Assembly (NCBI GenBank): GCA_003013855.2
Contig: ML058386.1
Coordinates: 496,001-560,000 of the forward strand
DNA length: 64,000 bases
Direction: 5' to 3'
DNA from: Liriodendron chinense
Lineage: Eukaryota > Streptophyta > Magnoliopsida > Magnoliales > Magnoliaceae
The position numbers were made by a program, and so were the translations under genes. Position 1 is the stretch's first letter. Each line of letters opens with the position of its first letter. Under the pieces are notes generated by a model. That model saw nothing but the letters and a program-made list of their open reading frames with translations, was not told the origin of the DNA and made no database searches. Of the stretch, positions 1-10,493 are shown piece after piece.

Positions 1-2
1 GG

Positions 3-1133
3 CACTTGAATTTCCACTGGTACCACTGCGTCAACACCAAATGCTAAGGAGAAAGGGGTTTCACCTGTTGATGTACAAGCCATGGTTCTATATGCCCATA
101 ATACTTCTGGCAGGAGTTCTGGCCACACCCCTTTACATTCACCTAGCTTGGTCTTTAAATGGTGCTTGATGATCTTATTCACTGCCTCGACCTGTCCATT
201 CGCCTGAGGATGATATGGAGAAGTGCAGAGATTACGTATCTTCCATTTTTCACAAAATTCATCAAAGGCTACGTTGTCGAACTGTGTTCCATTGTCGGTG
301 ATTATAGTGTGGGGGAGTCCATAACGACATATAATATTTCTCCATATAAACTTGGTAGTTTGTTTCTCAGTAATCTTGGCTAATGGTTCTGCCTCGGCCC
401 ATTTGATGAAGTAATCAACCGCCATAATCGCGAACTTATTTTGTCCCTTTCCCATGGGTAAGGGCCCGATGATATCGACCCCCCACTGAGCAAAAGGCCA
501 AGGGCTATCAACTGGGGTCATTCGCTCGGACGGTGCATGAGGTATAGGTAAATATCGTTGACACTTGTCACATTTTTTAGAAAATTCAATTGCATCTGCT
601 TTCATAGTGGGCCAATAATATCCTTGCTTCATCGCTTTATATGCTAGGGATCGCCCCCTGGGATGGTTACCACATGCCCCCTGGTGTACTTCGTATAGAA
701 CATGAAGTGCTTCTTCTGGATGAAGACACCTTAAATAAGGCAAGGAAAAGCTTTTGCGCAATAATATTCCGTCTTGCAAAGTATACCTGGCAGCCCGAAG
801 ACGAATTTGCCTTGCAGCTTTCTTGTCCTCTGGTTGGTGTCCGTCTCTGAGATAAAGGATGATAGGATCCATCCAGCATGGAGATGATTGTACCGATATT
901 ACATGCTTGAGAGTCGCTTGGTCGATACTCAGGTTCTGACGATGCTCGATGGGGATCGAATGTGATAACTCAGATTCTGGTGCAGAAGCGAGCTTTGCCA
1001 AGGAATCAGCAAGTTGGTTCTTCTCGCGAGGAATATGAATTATTTCATAAGTCTTCAGTTTTGCAAGCAGGATGAGGACACGGGACTTGTATAAAGCCAT
1101 CATTTCTTCTTTGCTTTCGAATTCACCAAGGAC
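3..1133 (-). pseudogene. T1 pol, end of second RNase H and integrase (partial)
   Basis: The minus-strand frame is open from the nonsense codon at 1134-1136 to the left edge; I found no other stop. It begins with the end of the plant-type second RNase H, followed by a linker and then integrase. The zinc-binding part ends in KKCDKCQ. The catalytic core shows D in GVDIIG, D in ITDNGTQF and E in NGQVEA, with 35 residues between the last two, so the DD35E triad is intact. The C-terminal end of integrase is beyond the window. In a working element this is one polyprotein with the upstream RT; here a stop separates it. A suppressed stop cannot be excluded but decay is likelier. Confidence 0.87.
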
Positions 1134-1904
1134 TTAGTTAACAATGAGCTGGGAATCGCTATGAATTAACAAATTCTGAACTGCAAGGACTATGGCTAGT
1201 TCGAGGCCAACGATCAGGGCCTCATATTCTACTTCATTATTTGAGATGCGAGATTCGAAACGTAGAGCATATTGAAAATGTGACCCGTCGGGAGCTACTA
1301 AAATCAGGCCCGCTCCGCTACCAGTGGTCCGCGACGACCCGTCCACGAAGAGTGACCAAGGAGGCTGGTCGCTGGTCATGGTATTATCATCAGGAGAGTA
1401 CGTGAATTCGGCGATTGAATCGGCCACGGCCTGGCCCTTTACCGCGGTCCTAGGGCAGAATGAGATATCGTGCTCGCTGATCTCGACTGCCCATTTAGTT
1501 AACCGTCCGGAAGCCTCAGGTTTTTGAAGGACTTGTCGTAGCGGATGATTCGTCGGTACTAAAATAGCGTGGGCTTGAAAGTATGGCCGCAATTTTCGAG
1601 CTGTCGTGACCAAGGCTAGGGCCAGTTTCTCCATATCAGAATACCTAGTTTCTGCATCAACCATTGCTCGACTGATATAATAAACGGGCCTCTGTACCCC
1701 GGAATCTTCTCTTATTAAAGCGGCACTAACGGCCGTAGTGGACACAGAGAGATAAAGAATGAGTTGCTCATGTGCTACAGGTTTAGATAAAATGGGGGGT
1801 GTGCTCATGTATAGCTTCAATTGTTGAAAGGCTTCCTCACATTGTGGCGTCCATTTCCAATCAGACTTGGCCGTTGCACGAAGGAGTTGAAGAATGATAA
1901 ACAC
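1134..1904 (-). pseudogene. T1 pol, RNase H and second (plant-type) RNase H
   Basis: The 256-codon frame holds two RNase H regions. The first (about residues 45-160) has the gypsy layout, but the position normally occupied by the first catalytic Asp reads LYLSVS, so it lacks that Asp. The second (about residues 185-256) starts LFVDGSSRTTGSGAG and contains NNEVEYEAL and IHSDSQLIVN, with D, E and D in the expected places. Tat elements are known to carry an extra RNase H while the original one decays; that fits. The frame is joined to the upstream RT only by a one-base frameshift near 1892. It stops at 1134-1136, where TAA replaces a probable Gln codon (CAA). Confidence 0.85.
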
Positions 1905-4024
1905 TTGTCAGATGCTCGCGAGATGAACCTGTTTAATGATGCGATGCGACCAGCCAGACGCTGGACGTCCTTCAGAGTGATGGGGGATTTCATCTCTATC
2001 AATGCTTTTATCTTCTCAGGATTTGCCTCAATTCCGCGTTGGCCAACCATGAACCCGAGAAATTTCCCTGCAGACACACCGAACGCACATTTTTCTGGGT
2101 TCAATTTCATTTGATACCTCCTCATTAGGTCGAAGGCTTCTCGAAGATCAGAAATATGATCATCTTCTACGGTGCTTTTCACGAGCATGTCGTCAACATA
2201 AACTTCCATATTCCTACCGATTTGAGCAGCGAATATTTTGTTGACGAGATGTTGATAAGTGGCCCCTTCATTTTTAAGACCGAACGGCATTACCTGGTAG
2301 CAATATAATCCCCGATCTGTGATGAAGGCGGTATGCTGGCTATCAGGTGGATGCATCATGATCTGGTTGTAACCAGAATAAGCATCCATAAAACTGAGTA
2401 GAGCGTGTCCAGCTGTTGAATCGACCAACTGGTCAATCCGCGGGGTAGGGAAGCTATCTTTGGGGCAAGCTTTGTTTAAATCTGAATAGTTGACGCACAT
2501 TCTCCATTTGCCATTAGCTTTTCGGACAAGGACCATGTTCGCGACCCACTTTGGGTAGTCTACTTCTTTTATGAAATTGACCGTGAGTAACTTCTCGACT
2601 TCAGCTTTGATCATCATTTGCCTTTCTGCAGTGAAAGCTCGTCGATGTTGGTGTACGGGTTTATGCTTTGGATCGATATTGAGACGATGTACGATGACAT
2701 TGGGGTCGATGCCTGGCATATCTTTATGAGACCAAGCAAACACGTCCTGGTATTCAGTGAGGAAACGGATCAAATCTCCGCGGTGGACACTGGTTAAAGA
2801 AGATCCAATGTACACGATCTTAGACGGGTTGTCTTCGGTCAGGTGAATCGCCACTGTTTCCTCCCCAGGAGTTCCTGACTTAAGAGCATTTTCTCTCGGA
2901 TCTAACGAGGTGTTGGAGGGAAAGTTGGGTGAACCTTGTGCTATCTCCATAACGGGAGTCGCTTGAGCCTTCTTTCGATCTTGGAGGGCTATCTGGTAGC
3001 AAGACCGTGCCTCCTGTTGACTTCCTCGCACGACCTCGATACCATTTGGGGTAGGAAATTTGACACACAGATATGAACGATGCAAGGCTGCCCCGACCTT
3101 AGTAAGAGACGGCCGCCCCAAAATGGCGTTATACGCTGATTTTCGATCCACCACGAGGAAGTTTATGAAGACGGTGGTCTTCGCTGGACTTTCTCCGAAA
3201 GTAACTGGGAGATCGATGCTTCCTTCAGGCGTTACTACCTCACCTCCGAAGCCGACGAGGGGGGTCGAAACTGGCTTGAGAAGGTTTCTGGCAAGTGCCA
3301 TTTTGTTGAAAGCCTCCAAGTATAGAATATCGGCTGAGCTACCTGTATCCACCATAATTCGATGTGTCAGGTAATTTGATACCTTCAATGTGACTACGAT
3401 GGAGTCTTCGTGAGGGAAATGAATTCCCTTTGCATCTTCGAGAGTGAAGGAAATCGGAGGATGGCTGGTCTTCGACGAGCCAGACGTCTGTTCCAGCCAG
3501 TAGATTTGCTGGGGTTCTTTGGACGCCTTTCGAGCGTATGCTTTTCTTAAAGCTTGAGAATCGCCCCCGCAAGCTGGTCCTCCGATGATGGTGCGGATTT
3601 CCCCCGTAGGCTCAGTGTCCTCTTGGTCAGTTTGATGATGAGGTTGTTCCTTTTGGCGAGACGAGGTGTTCGCCCTTTCTGGTGATCGATTTTTACGAGC
3701 AACATAATCCTGGAGATGGCCTTTTCGAATGAGAGCTTCGATATGGTCTCGTAGAGAGATGCAGTCCTGGGTTCTATGCCCATGATCTTTGTGGAAGTAA
3801 CAGAACTTGCTCTTGTCTCTCTTCTCGGGATCGGATTTTATCTTTGCAGGCCACTTCACATATGGCTTGTGTTTAATCTTCATTAGAACCTTTTCATGAG
3901 ACCGATTAAAAGGAGTGTAGTTATGATATTTACCGGAATAAGGCTTCTTGGGAGAACGCTCGCGTTGATCACGACGATGTTTTTTATCTGTAGAAGAGGC
4001 TCCTTCTGGCTTGCGTTTCTTACC
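1817..4024 (-). pseudogene. T1 zinc knuckle, protease and reverse transcriptase
   Basis: The frame reads from just after the gag stop; the first Met is at 3883 but the homology starts upstream of it. Counting from that Met: a CX2HX4HX4C-like zinc motif at residues 28-41 (CYFH to TQDC), an aspartic protease active site VDTGSSADI near 180, and reverse transcriptase with MCVNYSDLN and the YVDD box at 562. RT ends in the RASDKCLSFF region, where a one-base deletion near 1892 throws the frame; the last 15 or so codons are out of frame. The gag frame is the same frame, so gag and pol are separated by a single TAG only. Confidence 0.87.
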
Positions 4025-5182
4025 CTATACTCCATGGCGTGTTAATGCGACTTCTTCTACATTGATATATTTCTGAGCTTTGGCTTGGAACTCTGCCATA
4101 GTTTTTGGAGGGCTCTTGTCTAAAGCAAACCTGAATTTCTCGCTCGTTATTCCGGGTATGAGGGCTGGGAGGCCTTTTTCTTCAGTATAACCTTCAGTTT
4201 GAACGGCTTCAGCGGTGAACCGTACTGTGAACTCCTTTATCGTTTCCCCATGCTGCTGTTTTAGATTCATTAGATGGGAGGCTGGCTTCTTGATGCGGAT
4301 GCTTCTCATGAATTGAGAAAGGAATATCTCCGATAACTGAGAAAAGGAGCTGATGGAACGAGGCTTTAATCCTCGGAACCACGTACGAGCTGCCTCTTTC
4401 AATGTTAGGGAAAAAGCCCTACACATGATTTCTGAACCATGTCCCTCTAACTCCATGAGGGACCTGTATATTTCCAGGTGTTCAAGAGGGTCGCCAATAC
4501 CTGTGTATGGGGTGATAATAGGCGTTCGATACTTTCTGGGTAACGGGGCTTCCATAACCTCACTGGTAAAGGGGGACTCGGATTGATGTATCGCCGCCAT
4601 GACGGCAGATGGCCGATTTGCCTGGTATTGTTGTTCCATGACATCAAAACGATCATGGATTCTTTTGAGGTCTCCTTCCCATGGTAGGGTATAGCTTGAT
4701 GTTTCGGCGGTGGAGCCCTGTGGTTGAGGTTGTCGAGACGAACTAGAATGTATAGAATGTGGAGACGGTACAGGGAGATGGCTACCAAGTGGTGGGACCT
4801 GTGGTTCGTCCATAGAATGTCTAAATGCCACTGGTATAGGCTGCGGTGGTAACCCTTCGGAGGCTTGTCTCTGCAGTTTGGGGAAATGCTGATCAAGCCG
4901 ATTTGACAGCGCCTGAACTCCGGCGTTTAGAGTTAGGAGAGTGTTTCCGATGAAACGTAGGACATCGTCTTGATTTCCAGAAGCTTCCAATAATGTGTTT
5001 ACTGATGGCACAGTTGGGGCTCCTTGAGGGATGTTCGTCGAGGCAGGTGGAAGGGTAGGTACGGATTCCGTTTCATCGGGTGGAGGTGGTGCCTGCCTCG
5101 AAGTTGAAGGATGAACAGCCTTTTTAGGAGGCATCGCCAAAAGATCTTTATCGGTGGTTAGAACGATTGATTTGACGATCAA
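4025..5182 (-). CDS. T1 gag (capsid domain)
   Basis: The 385-codon ORF begins 5 bases after the primer site. The first quarter is Pro/Ser/Thr rich (APPPPDETES). The retrotransposon gag domain is at about residues 215-350, with the usual AARTWFRGL and SEIFLSQF segments. The zinc knuckle normally at the gag end lies beyond the stop, in the same frame, at about 3770. A second Met (MPPKKAVHP) 15 codons in is an equally good start, as similar elements begin near there. The end is TAG at 4025-4027. It is either a nonsense mutation or a gag/pol readthrough site; one copy cannot decide. Confidence 0.8.
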   Translation of the reverse strand: MIVKSIVLTTDKDLLAMPPKKAVHPSTSRQAPPPPDETESVPTLPPASTNIPQGAPTVPSVNTLLEASGNQDDVLRFIGNTLLTLNAGVQALSNRLDQHFPKLQRQASEGLPPQPIPVAFRHSMDEPQVPPLGSHLPVPSPHSIHSSSSRQPQPQGSTAETSSYTLPWEGDLKRIHDRFDVMEQQYQANRPSAVMAAIHQSESPFTSEVMEAPLPRKYRTPIITPYTGIGDPLEHLEIYRSLMELEGHGSEIMCRAFSLTLKEAARTWFRGLKPRSISSFSQLSEIFLSQFMRSIRIKKPASHLMNLKQQHGETIKEFTVRFTAEAVQTEGYTEEKGLPALIPGITSEKFRFALDKSPPKTMAEFQAKAQKYINVEEVALTRHGV

Positions 5183-5186
5183 GTCG

Positions 5187-5204
5187 TTCCCACAGACGGC
5201 GCCA
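5187..5204 (-). other. T1 primer binding site
   Basis: On the minus strand the sequence TGGCGCCGTCTGTGGGAA lies three bases inside the LTR end. TGGCGCC complements the CCA end of tRNAs ending GGCGCCA. This is the stretch usually found at the start of Tat internal regions. Which tRNA primes is not decided here. Confidence 0.75.
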
Positions 5205-5430
5205 AACTGTTCATGTCAGATTTTGTAATAGGATCCTCCGGACGTTCACCTTCTCTCCAACGGAGATTTCCTTCACCAATCCTGAAAGAAGACTGACAGC
5301 AACTAAGGGTGGCTGGGGTCCAGCCGTTAGCCCTCCGATGCTTAAGTCAGGCCAAAGCAAGAAGAAGAGTAGCCAGGCAAAACGGGACAGAGATCGAATA
5401 GTGTGTACCTTTCTCTTAATGGAGTCATCC

Positions 5431-5440
5431 CTTTATATAG
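5431..5440 (-). promoter_or_regulatory. T1 LTR TATA box
   Basis: CTATATAAAG on the minus strand, about 230 bp before the LTR end, a normal place for the U3/R promoter. Confidence 0.6.
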
Positions 5441-6058
5441 ATCTGAAGCGGTTCAATCTGTTACGTAAGATATCGAGATCCCGCTGATCTCGTGTACGAT
5501 ACTGAGATCTTGCTGATTTCGTGGGATAAGATCCTCATCCTTAGAGACGAGATCTAACCCAATGACTTATTTCGGCAATCACGTTCCTTGATGGCAATCC
5601 CTTGAGATCCGGAACCACCAGAGAAGATAAGCCCAAAACCGACCTATACGGGTTGCCGGTAGGCGTAGTAATAGCGCTGATCGCTCATGTAGAGCTGGAA
5701 ACCGTAGTTGGAGTCATAGCCAGCGAAAAGGAAGGAGACGCGACAAGACAGAACCGAACTGGGTGTAGACCTGCCTGGCATTGCAGAGGGATTGGACAAG
5801 CTGCTCGACGGGAATCGGGTGCTGGTACTGAAGGCTAAGAGATGTCGCCGCAGAAAAGTTGTTCGCATGTTGGAACATGGTCGCGAGTCCAAGTGCTCGC
5901 TCATTTTGACGTAACACCTTTCAACGACTTGTGAGAAGGTCTGCTCACGGTTCAAGAAGGGAATCTTTGCTTTGCTTTATCTGACCATCGGCTATGGGAG
6001 CTCGACGCCTTGCGAGTAGGTGCTCCGTATTTATCCATCCTACGACTCTCGAGCATAT

Positions 6059-6316
6059 GATCTCGAGAGTCAGATGGGCATCCTGCACTTACCCGATCTG
6101 TGGCTTGTGATCAGATGATCTCGAGAGTCGGACGGGCATCCTGCACTTACCCAATCTGCGACTTGTGATCAGATGATCTCGAGAGTCGGACGGGCATCCT
6201 GCACTTACTCGATCTGTGGCTTGTGATCAGATGATCTCAAGAGTCGGACGGGCATCCTGCACTTACTCGATCTGCGACTTGTGATCAGATGATCTCGAGA
6301 GTCGGTCGGGCATCCG
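6059..6316. repeat. 58-bp tandem repeat in T1 LTR U3
   Basis: GATCTCGAGAGTC starts at 6059, 6117, 6175 and 6291, and as a one-base variant at 6233, so the period is exactly 58 bp over about 4.5 units. Units differ by a few substitutions. Each unit contains the palindromes TCTCGAGA and TGATCA. Confidence 0.92.
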
Positions 6317-6378
6317 TGTACAATCTTAACAGCTGAGTTGATCTCCCTTATTTTGCCTATAACAATCTACCTAAAAGC

Positions 6379-7194
6379 TTGGGGACATGTTTGACACATT
6401 CTAAAGATGAATTCAATTCTAATTTTATTAAGACCTTGGAAGTGTCAATTTATGAAAATTCATTTGACAAGTCACCAATTTCTGATTTACACAAATTTGT
6501 TGTGCTTGATTTGGAAGAATTGATGCTTGACTTGCCTACAGAGAGGCCAATTTCTGAAAGTGTAGAGGTTGAGGACCCACTCCAACCTACACAAAATTCT
6601 GAGAAGGAGGAAGACATAAAGGGTCCAAATCTGAAAATTTCCTCCGATGAGGTCTCTTATACACTCGAGGAGTGCTTAACGTACTTTGAGGATTAGGATG
6701 ATCCCATGATTCAGGACATTGTACAGGCTTTGAGAGAGACCTCCCCGATGCTTAAAAAGTTTCCTTCCACAGAACACCAAACTGAAAAATCAATTGTGGA
6801 AGCACCAGTGAAATCTGATTTTGTGGAGATCATATCAACTCGTGAAGAAGAAATACAAGTCTCCACATCTCTTTGGTTTATTCAAACTGAAGAACACTTC
6901 TGGGATGACCCATACTTGAATAATTTTTGCCCAGACAAGAAGGAAAGGAGATTTATATTCAATGCTTTCTAACCAATGCAATTCTCTTTTCCTAGTACAT
7001 GTGACAATTTTGTTGAAGAACCCGCTGAAATTTTTCAGCCGGAATTTCAATGGGTTAGAATGATCAATGTCACCAATGTACTTTTCAAAGCAGGATGCTG
7101 GACAGTCCTACTGAAAAATTTATTACACCACTTGATGATCCTGCTCAGCTTTGTCCTTTTGGATGTTATACTGATAATCGATCTCCTAGTCTGA
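6379..7194 (+). pseudogene. A1 acidic linker/C-module ORF remnant
   Basis: A single frame with stops at 6694-6696 (TAG) and 6970-6972 (TAA). It is Glu/Asp rich with no known domain. Recognisable are EECLTYFED, then a DDPMIQDIVQAL segment, then HFWDDPYLNNFCPDKK, then the end module EEPAEIF...W...FKAGCWTVLLKNLL. The same order occurs after the protease of A5 (DDMIRDM, QPWDDPYLQYHCPGK, KEPAEIS, CKVGYWMTLL) and in the A3 and A10 ORFs. It is therefore a diverged relative of those ORFs. Upstream of 6379 the frame has a further stop and I see no start. Function unknown. Confidence 0.65.
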
Positions 7195-8343
7195 TGGAGA
7201 TCCTCTTTTTAAAAAGGGACGGGTTAGTTATCTTTATTGCTTTCCGTAGATTAGGTTTAGTTTATCTAGTTTTACTGTTTTAAGTAGCTTTAGTTGTTGG
7301 GTTGTAGACTTCCATGATCGCTCTCTCAGGTACTATTGTTCTCACTCTCTCATATTTTACCATCGCTCTCATGTTCATGCTCATTGCATATCTTGTTACA
7401 TTGAGGACAATGCAAGGTTTGGTTGGGGGGTGAGATGAGATCCTTTATCTACCATGATGCAACATTTCGAGCTTCATATGCGCAAATTTTTTTGAATTTT
7501 CTTAAATTTCAAAACTCTGTTAGAAAACCTTATTTCCATGCATTCGAGATGATAGGAGTATAAGAAGAGGAGATACGAAGTGTGTGATGTTGTAAGTCTT
7601 AAATTTCTCCCAACATAATGGTTTTATATGTTAGTTCCCCTATCGTTATGATCGATAGAAAATTTGAACACTTTTTACACCTAGTTCACATTACACGATT
7701 TTCATGGGTTGAAAGGATTATGTGATTTGTGGATTAGCTAGACTTTGATTTAAAAGGTGTTGAGAAACCAAGCCGGGGTATTTTGTCCATCCTTGTCCAT
7801 AGGAAAATAACGAAAGATATGGATTTTTAAAAATCCCATCTAAATTAAAAGAAAAAGGAAAAGAAAGGATGAAATCGGGAATGAAGGAAAAATGGTGGAA
7901 AATTTCGAAAAAGGGCTACCTATTACCAACTGGGGGATGGTCGAACCGTAACCAAAACCGGAAATGGGACGTAGTGTGAAAGCCGTCGAAAGGACGGTAA
8001 GGCAAATTCCTGTCTTAGGCTTGTTGTTGCTCTGTGCACCTTAAAATCCTTGGTTTACTTAATCTATGAAGAAGATAATCCCAGAAACTCATGAGATGAA
8101 CTTTCACTATGCACACTAGGTTGAATCTGTTTGAGTTCTTCTATTTATCAATCAATCAGTGGGAATTTCATGTAGACACTTATTATGTTTTGAGAGTTTA
8201 AGGTTTCAGCTTGTAGCACCTAATTTCTCCAAATTTTATACTTGTATGTCTTGAAATGGATAGAAACATGGTTTCTGAAGGAGAGTTGGGTTTGAAGGTT
8301 TGAAATTGTTTCACGCATGTTTTGCTCGGGACTAGCAAAAAGC
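7195..8343 (+). other. A1 noncoding 3' block
   Basis: No coding capacity of substance. It contains the internal polypurine tract copy at 7418-7434, the conserved hairpin-rich stretch at about 7780-8030 (with CCGTC, five bases, GACGG) and the hairpin TTTTGCT/AGCAAAA just before the polypurine tract. The same block occurs in A2 to A7, A9 and A10. Confidence 0.7.
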
Positions 8344-8356
8344 TGGTTGGGGGGTG
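8344..8356 (+). other. A1 polypurine tract
   Basis: TGGTTGGGGGGTG directly before the LTR start TGTTGAACC; the place and composition of a plus-strand primer. Confidence 0.8.
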
Positions 8357-8600
8357 TGTTGAACCTCCAATTTATACATTGCATAGCCCACTACATCACA
8401 TTATATGCATGGTTTCCATGATTAAAAGGCCCATCTAACGCATGTTTTGTGATTGTAGGGATGAGAGCAGACTTCACTCAAATGGAGACTAAAAAGGGTT
8501 CATTTAGAACCTGTGAAAGAAGGTCCAAGGTGGACCAAAGAAGGAAGAAGAAAGAGGGAGAAAAGAGAATAAAGAAAAGAAGAAAAAGAAGAAGAACAGT

Positions 8601-8860
8601 TGGTCCGACCGGTCGACCACACCTTTGGACACCACTGGAAGAAGGACCAGTTGGTCCGACCGGTCTTGACCGGTCGACCAACCAGTCGGTGCCCCTGCTG
8701 AGCTTGCTAGACGCATGACTAGAGTAGTCCGACCGGTCTTGACCGGTCGGCCATCAAGGTGGGAAGTCCACTGCACTCCCTGGAATTTTAAACAGAGTGG
8801 TCCGACCGGTCGTGACCGGTCGGCCAGGCCAGTCCGACTGGTCGTCCAACCAATCGGCCA
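8601..8860. repeat. GACCGGTC palindrome array in A1 LTR
   Basis: Several copies of the arms CCGACCGGTC and GACCGGTCGG, whole or with substitutions, spaced about 50 bp apart. They end about 100 bp before the TATA box. Confidence 0.88.
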
Positions 8861-8962
8861 TGCTAAAAATCAGGCAATTTCTAATTCTGGCTCCGAGATT
8901 TTCTGCGCAGTGCATAACCTTTCGCAATTTCTAGATGTTTCCGACGCAACCGAACGTCCTCA

Positions 8963-8972
8963 CTATAAAAGG
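8963..8972 (+). promoter_or_regulatory. A1 LTR TATA box
   Basis: CTATAAAAGG, the same ten bases found in the other Athila-type LTRs here. Confidence 0.7.
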
Positions 8973-9772
8973 ACACCTAGGGGCTCTTCCTAGGTCATCA
9001 TAGAAGCCAAGGGACGTGGTGCTAAAGAGAGGAAGCCGTCGTGGAGCGTCTGCAACCCTCCAAACTCCAGTTTTTCTATGTTTTCTAGTTTTTTCATAAG
9101 TTCTAGTTGTAGTATGACAATGCTCGGCTAGAATCTCTCAGCTAAGGCTGAAAGGTGAAGCTTGTAGGTAATTTTCATGTTTGATTCAGTTTAATTCAAG
9201 TAATTTCAATTCAAGTTTGGGTTTTTAATCTTTTAGTCCCTTAAGTTGATAGTTTGAGATGTTTTATGAGAGTTCATGTGCTCCGGACATGAATTCCTTG
9301 CAATTCTCTGAGATTATCATATGGTGTTTGTTTAGATTCAAATTATGGTAACCCTTGAGCAAGCCATAGTCCATAGGCATGGCTGTTACTCCGAAGGCTA
9401 TGATTTTAAAGTCTACATGTGTTGAATGGGACTAGAACTTGGAAGTTCAACTTGAATGGGATTGAATGTGTTTAATGCTTTATTTTCCAACTAGATGAGT
9501 GATAGGACTTCAAATCTAGTTGTGTATCTTTCTTGGATTGATTGGATTGACATGGGATTGCTACAAGTAGATCCTTAAATGCCTTAGTACTTTAAATTAC
9601 TGGTTTCTGTTAAGTTACTATTTTAGCATAAGTATTCCAATTATACCTCATATCTATTACAACTTGAGTTGCTGGAATAGTTTGAAAGTTGTTTCTAATT
9701 CCTTGTGGATCGACCTCGGTCTTACCGAGCTTTATTACTACATCGCAGCCTTACACTTGAGGCGAGCGAACA

Positions 9773-10487
9773 CAAACCACACATCCTTTTCACCTGAAAC
9801 TTTATGGTTATTCATATATAGATGGGGTCTAAAAGATGGTCAGATTAGATTTTTCATATCATCAATGATGGGCCACCTGAACCATTCCAGAGTTGAGCAG
9901 GGGAATCAGGAAACTTTCTGGACAGTTCGTATTGTTTTGGTCGCCACGGTCAATCCGTAGCTCTAATCGATACGAAACCACTTTGGTTTTTTCAGTATCG
10001 AGCTAATCTCCAATATGGATAGATTGGATTTGCAGTAATCATCAAAATAGGCCCCAAGAACTGGGCCAAAAAAGCAAAAATGGGACTTCCTGCTGTTTGC
10101 AATCTGAAAATCAGAAAGTGCATGGCCGACCGATCTTGACCAATCGGACCCATCTGGGCGTTGGTCCAGTAGCTTCTGGAGTGAGGGCCTTTAGTGGCCG
10201 ACCAGTCAGGCTTTTAGCCGACCGGTCATGACCGTTCGGACCACTCTTTGGCTTGGTTTTCTTTAACTTTTCTTCTCCTTTCCCCTTGCTTCTTCACTCC
10301 TTCTTTTCTCCTTTCTTCCTTGGTCTTTAATGATTGTTTAAAGTGGTCTTTAAGCTTCAAATAGGTGAGATCTGTCTCTCATTCCTACAATCACAAAAGC
10401 ATGAATTAGATGGATCTTTTAGACATAAAAATCATGTAATATGTGTGATGAATTGGGGATAAAATATGTATAAATCATGGCTCAACA
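9773..10487 (-). repeat. A2 3' LTR fragment
   Basis: Matches the middle and U3 part of the A3 LTRs on the minus strand, with palindrome-like units at about 10120-10240, and ends GGCTCAACA. The U5 side is missing because A1 lies there. Confidence 0.75.
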
Positions 10488-10488
10488 C

Positions 10489-10493
10489 ACCCC
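10489..10493. other. A3 target site duplication, left copy
   Basis: ACCCC directly left of the A3 LTR; its partner is at 17670-17674. Confidence 0.85.

Larger units (their letters stand above)
1..6331 (-). mobile_element. T1: Ty3/gypsy Tat-lineage LTR retrotransposon, 3' part cut by window edge
   Basis: Reading right to left: one LTR, a primer site, gag, protease, reverse transcriptase, RNase H, a second RNase H and integrase. The order and the extra RNase H before integrase are typical of the Tat lineage. The integrase frame is still open at base 3, so the rest of integrase and the other LTR lie left of the window. The coding part is broken by one in-frame stop between gag and pol, one frameshift and one nonsense codon. 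T1 sits in A1 sequence, which starts at about 6332. Confidence 0.88.
5208..6331 (-). repeat. T1 5' LTR
   Basis: On the minus strand it starts TGTTAAG and ends ATGAACA, followed by the primer site. The right edge is inferred from the TGTT...AACA ends and from A1 homology starting just beyond; there is no second LTR in the window to compare. A candidate five-base target duplication on the right is GCTGA (6332-6336). Length would be 1,124 bp. ORFs inside it look accidental. Confidence 0.65.
6332..9772 (+). mobile_element. A1: Athila-type non-autonomous element, 3' half
   Basis: A decayed acidic coding remnant, a noncoding 3' block, a polypurine tract and one complete 3' LTR. Its 5' half is separated by the T1 insertion and should lie left of the window. 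Its right end abuts A2 LTR sequence of the opposite strand, as expected if A1 inserted into that LTR (candidate target site CAAAC, 9773-9777). Confidence 0.8.
8357..9772 (+). repeat. A1 3' LTR
   Basis: Runs from TGTTGAACC to GGCGAGCGAACA, 1,416 bp. It holds the GACCGGTC palindrome array (8601-8860), a TATA box, the downstream hairpin (9134-9155, one mismatch) and the ATTACTACATCGCAGCC end shared by all Athila-type LTRs here. Confidence 0.88.

Noticed and set aside
5644..5955. 103-codon minus-strand ORF in the T1 LTR
   Set aside because: Overlaps another frame on the same strand, lies within U3, and has no family resemblance.
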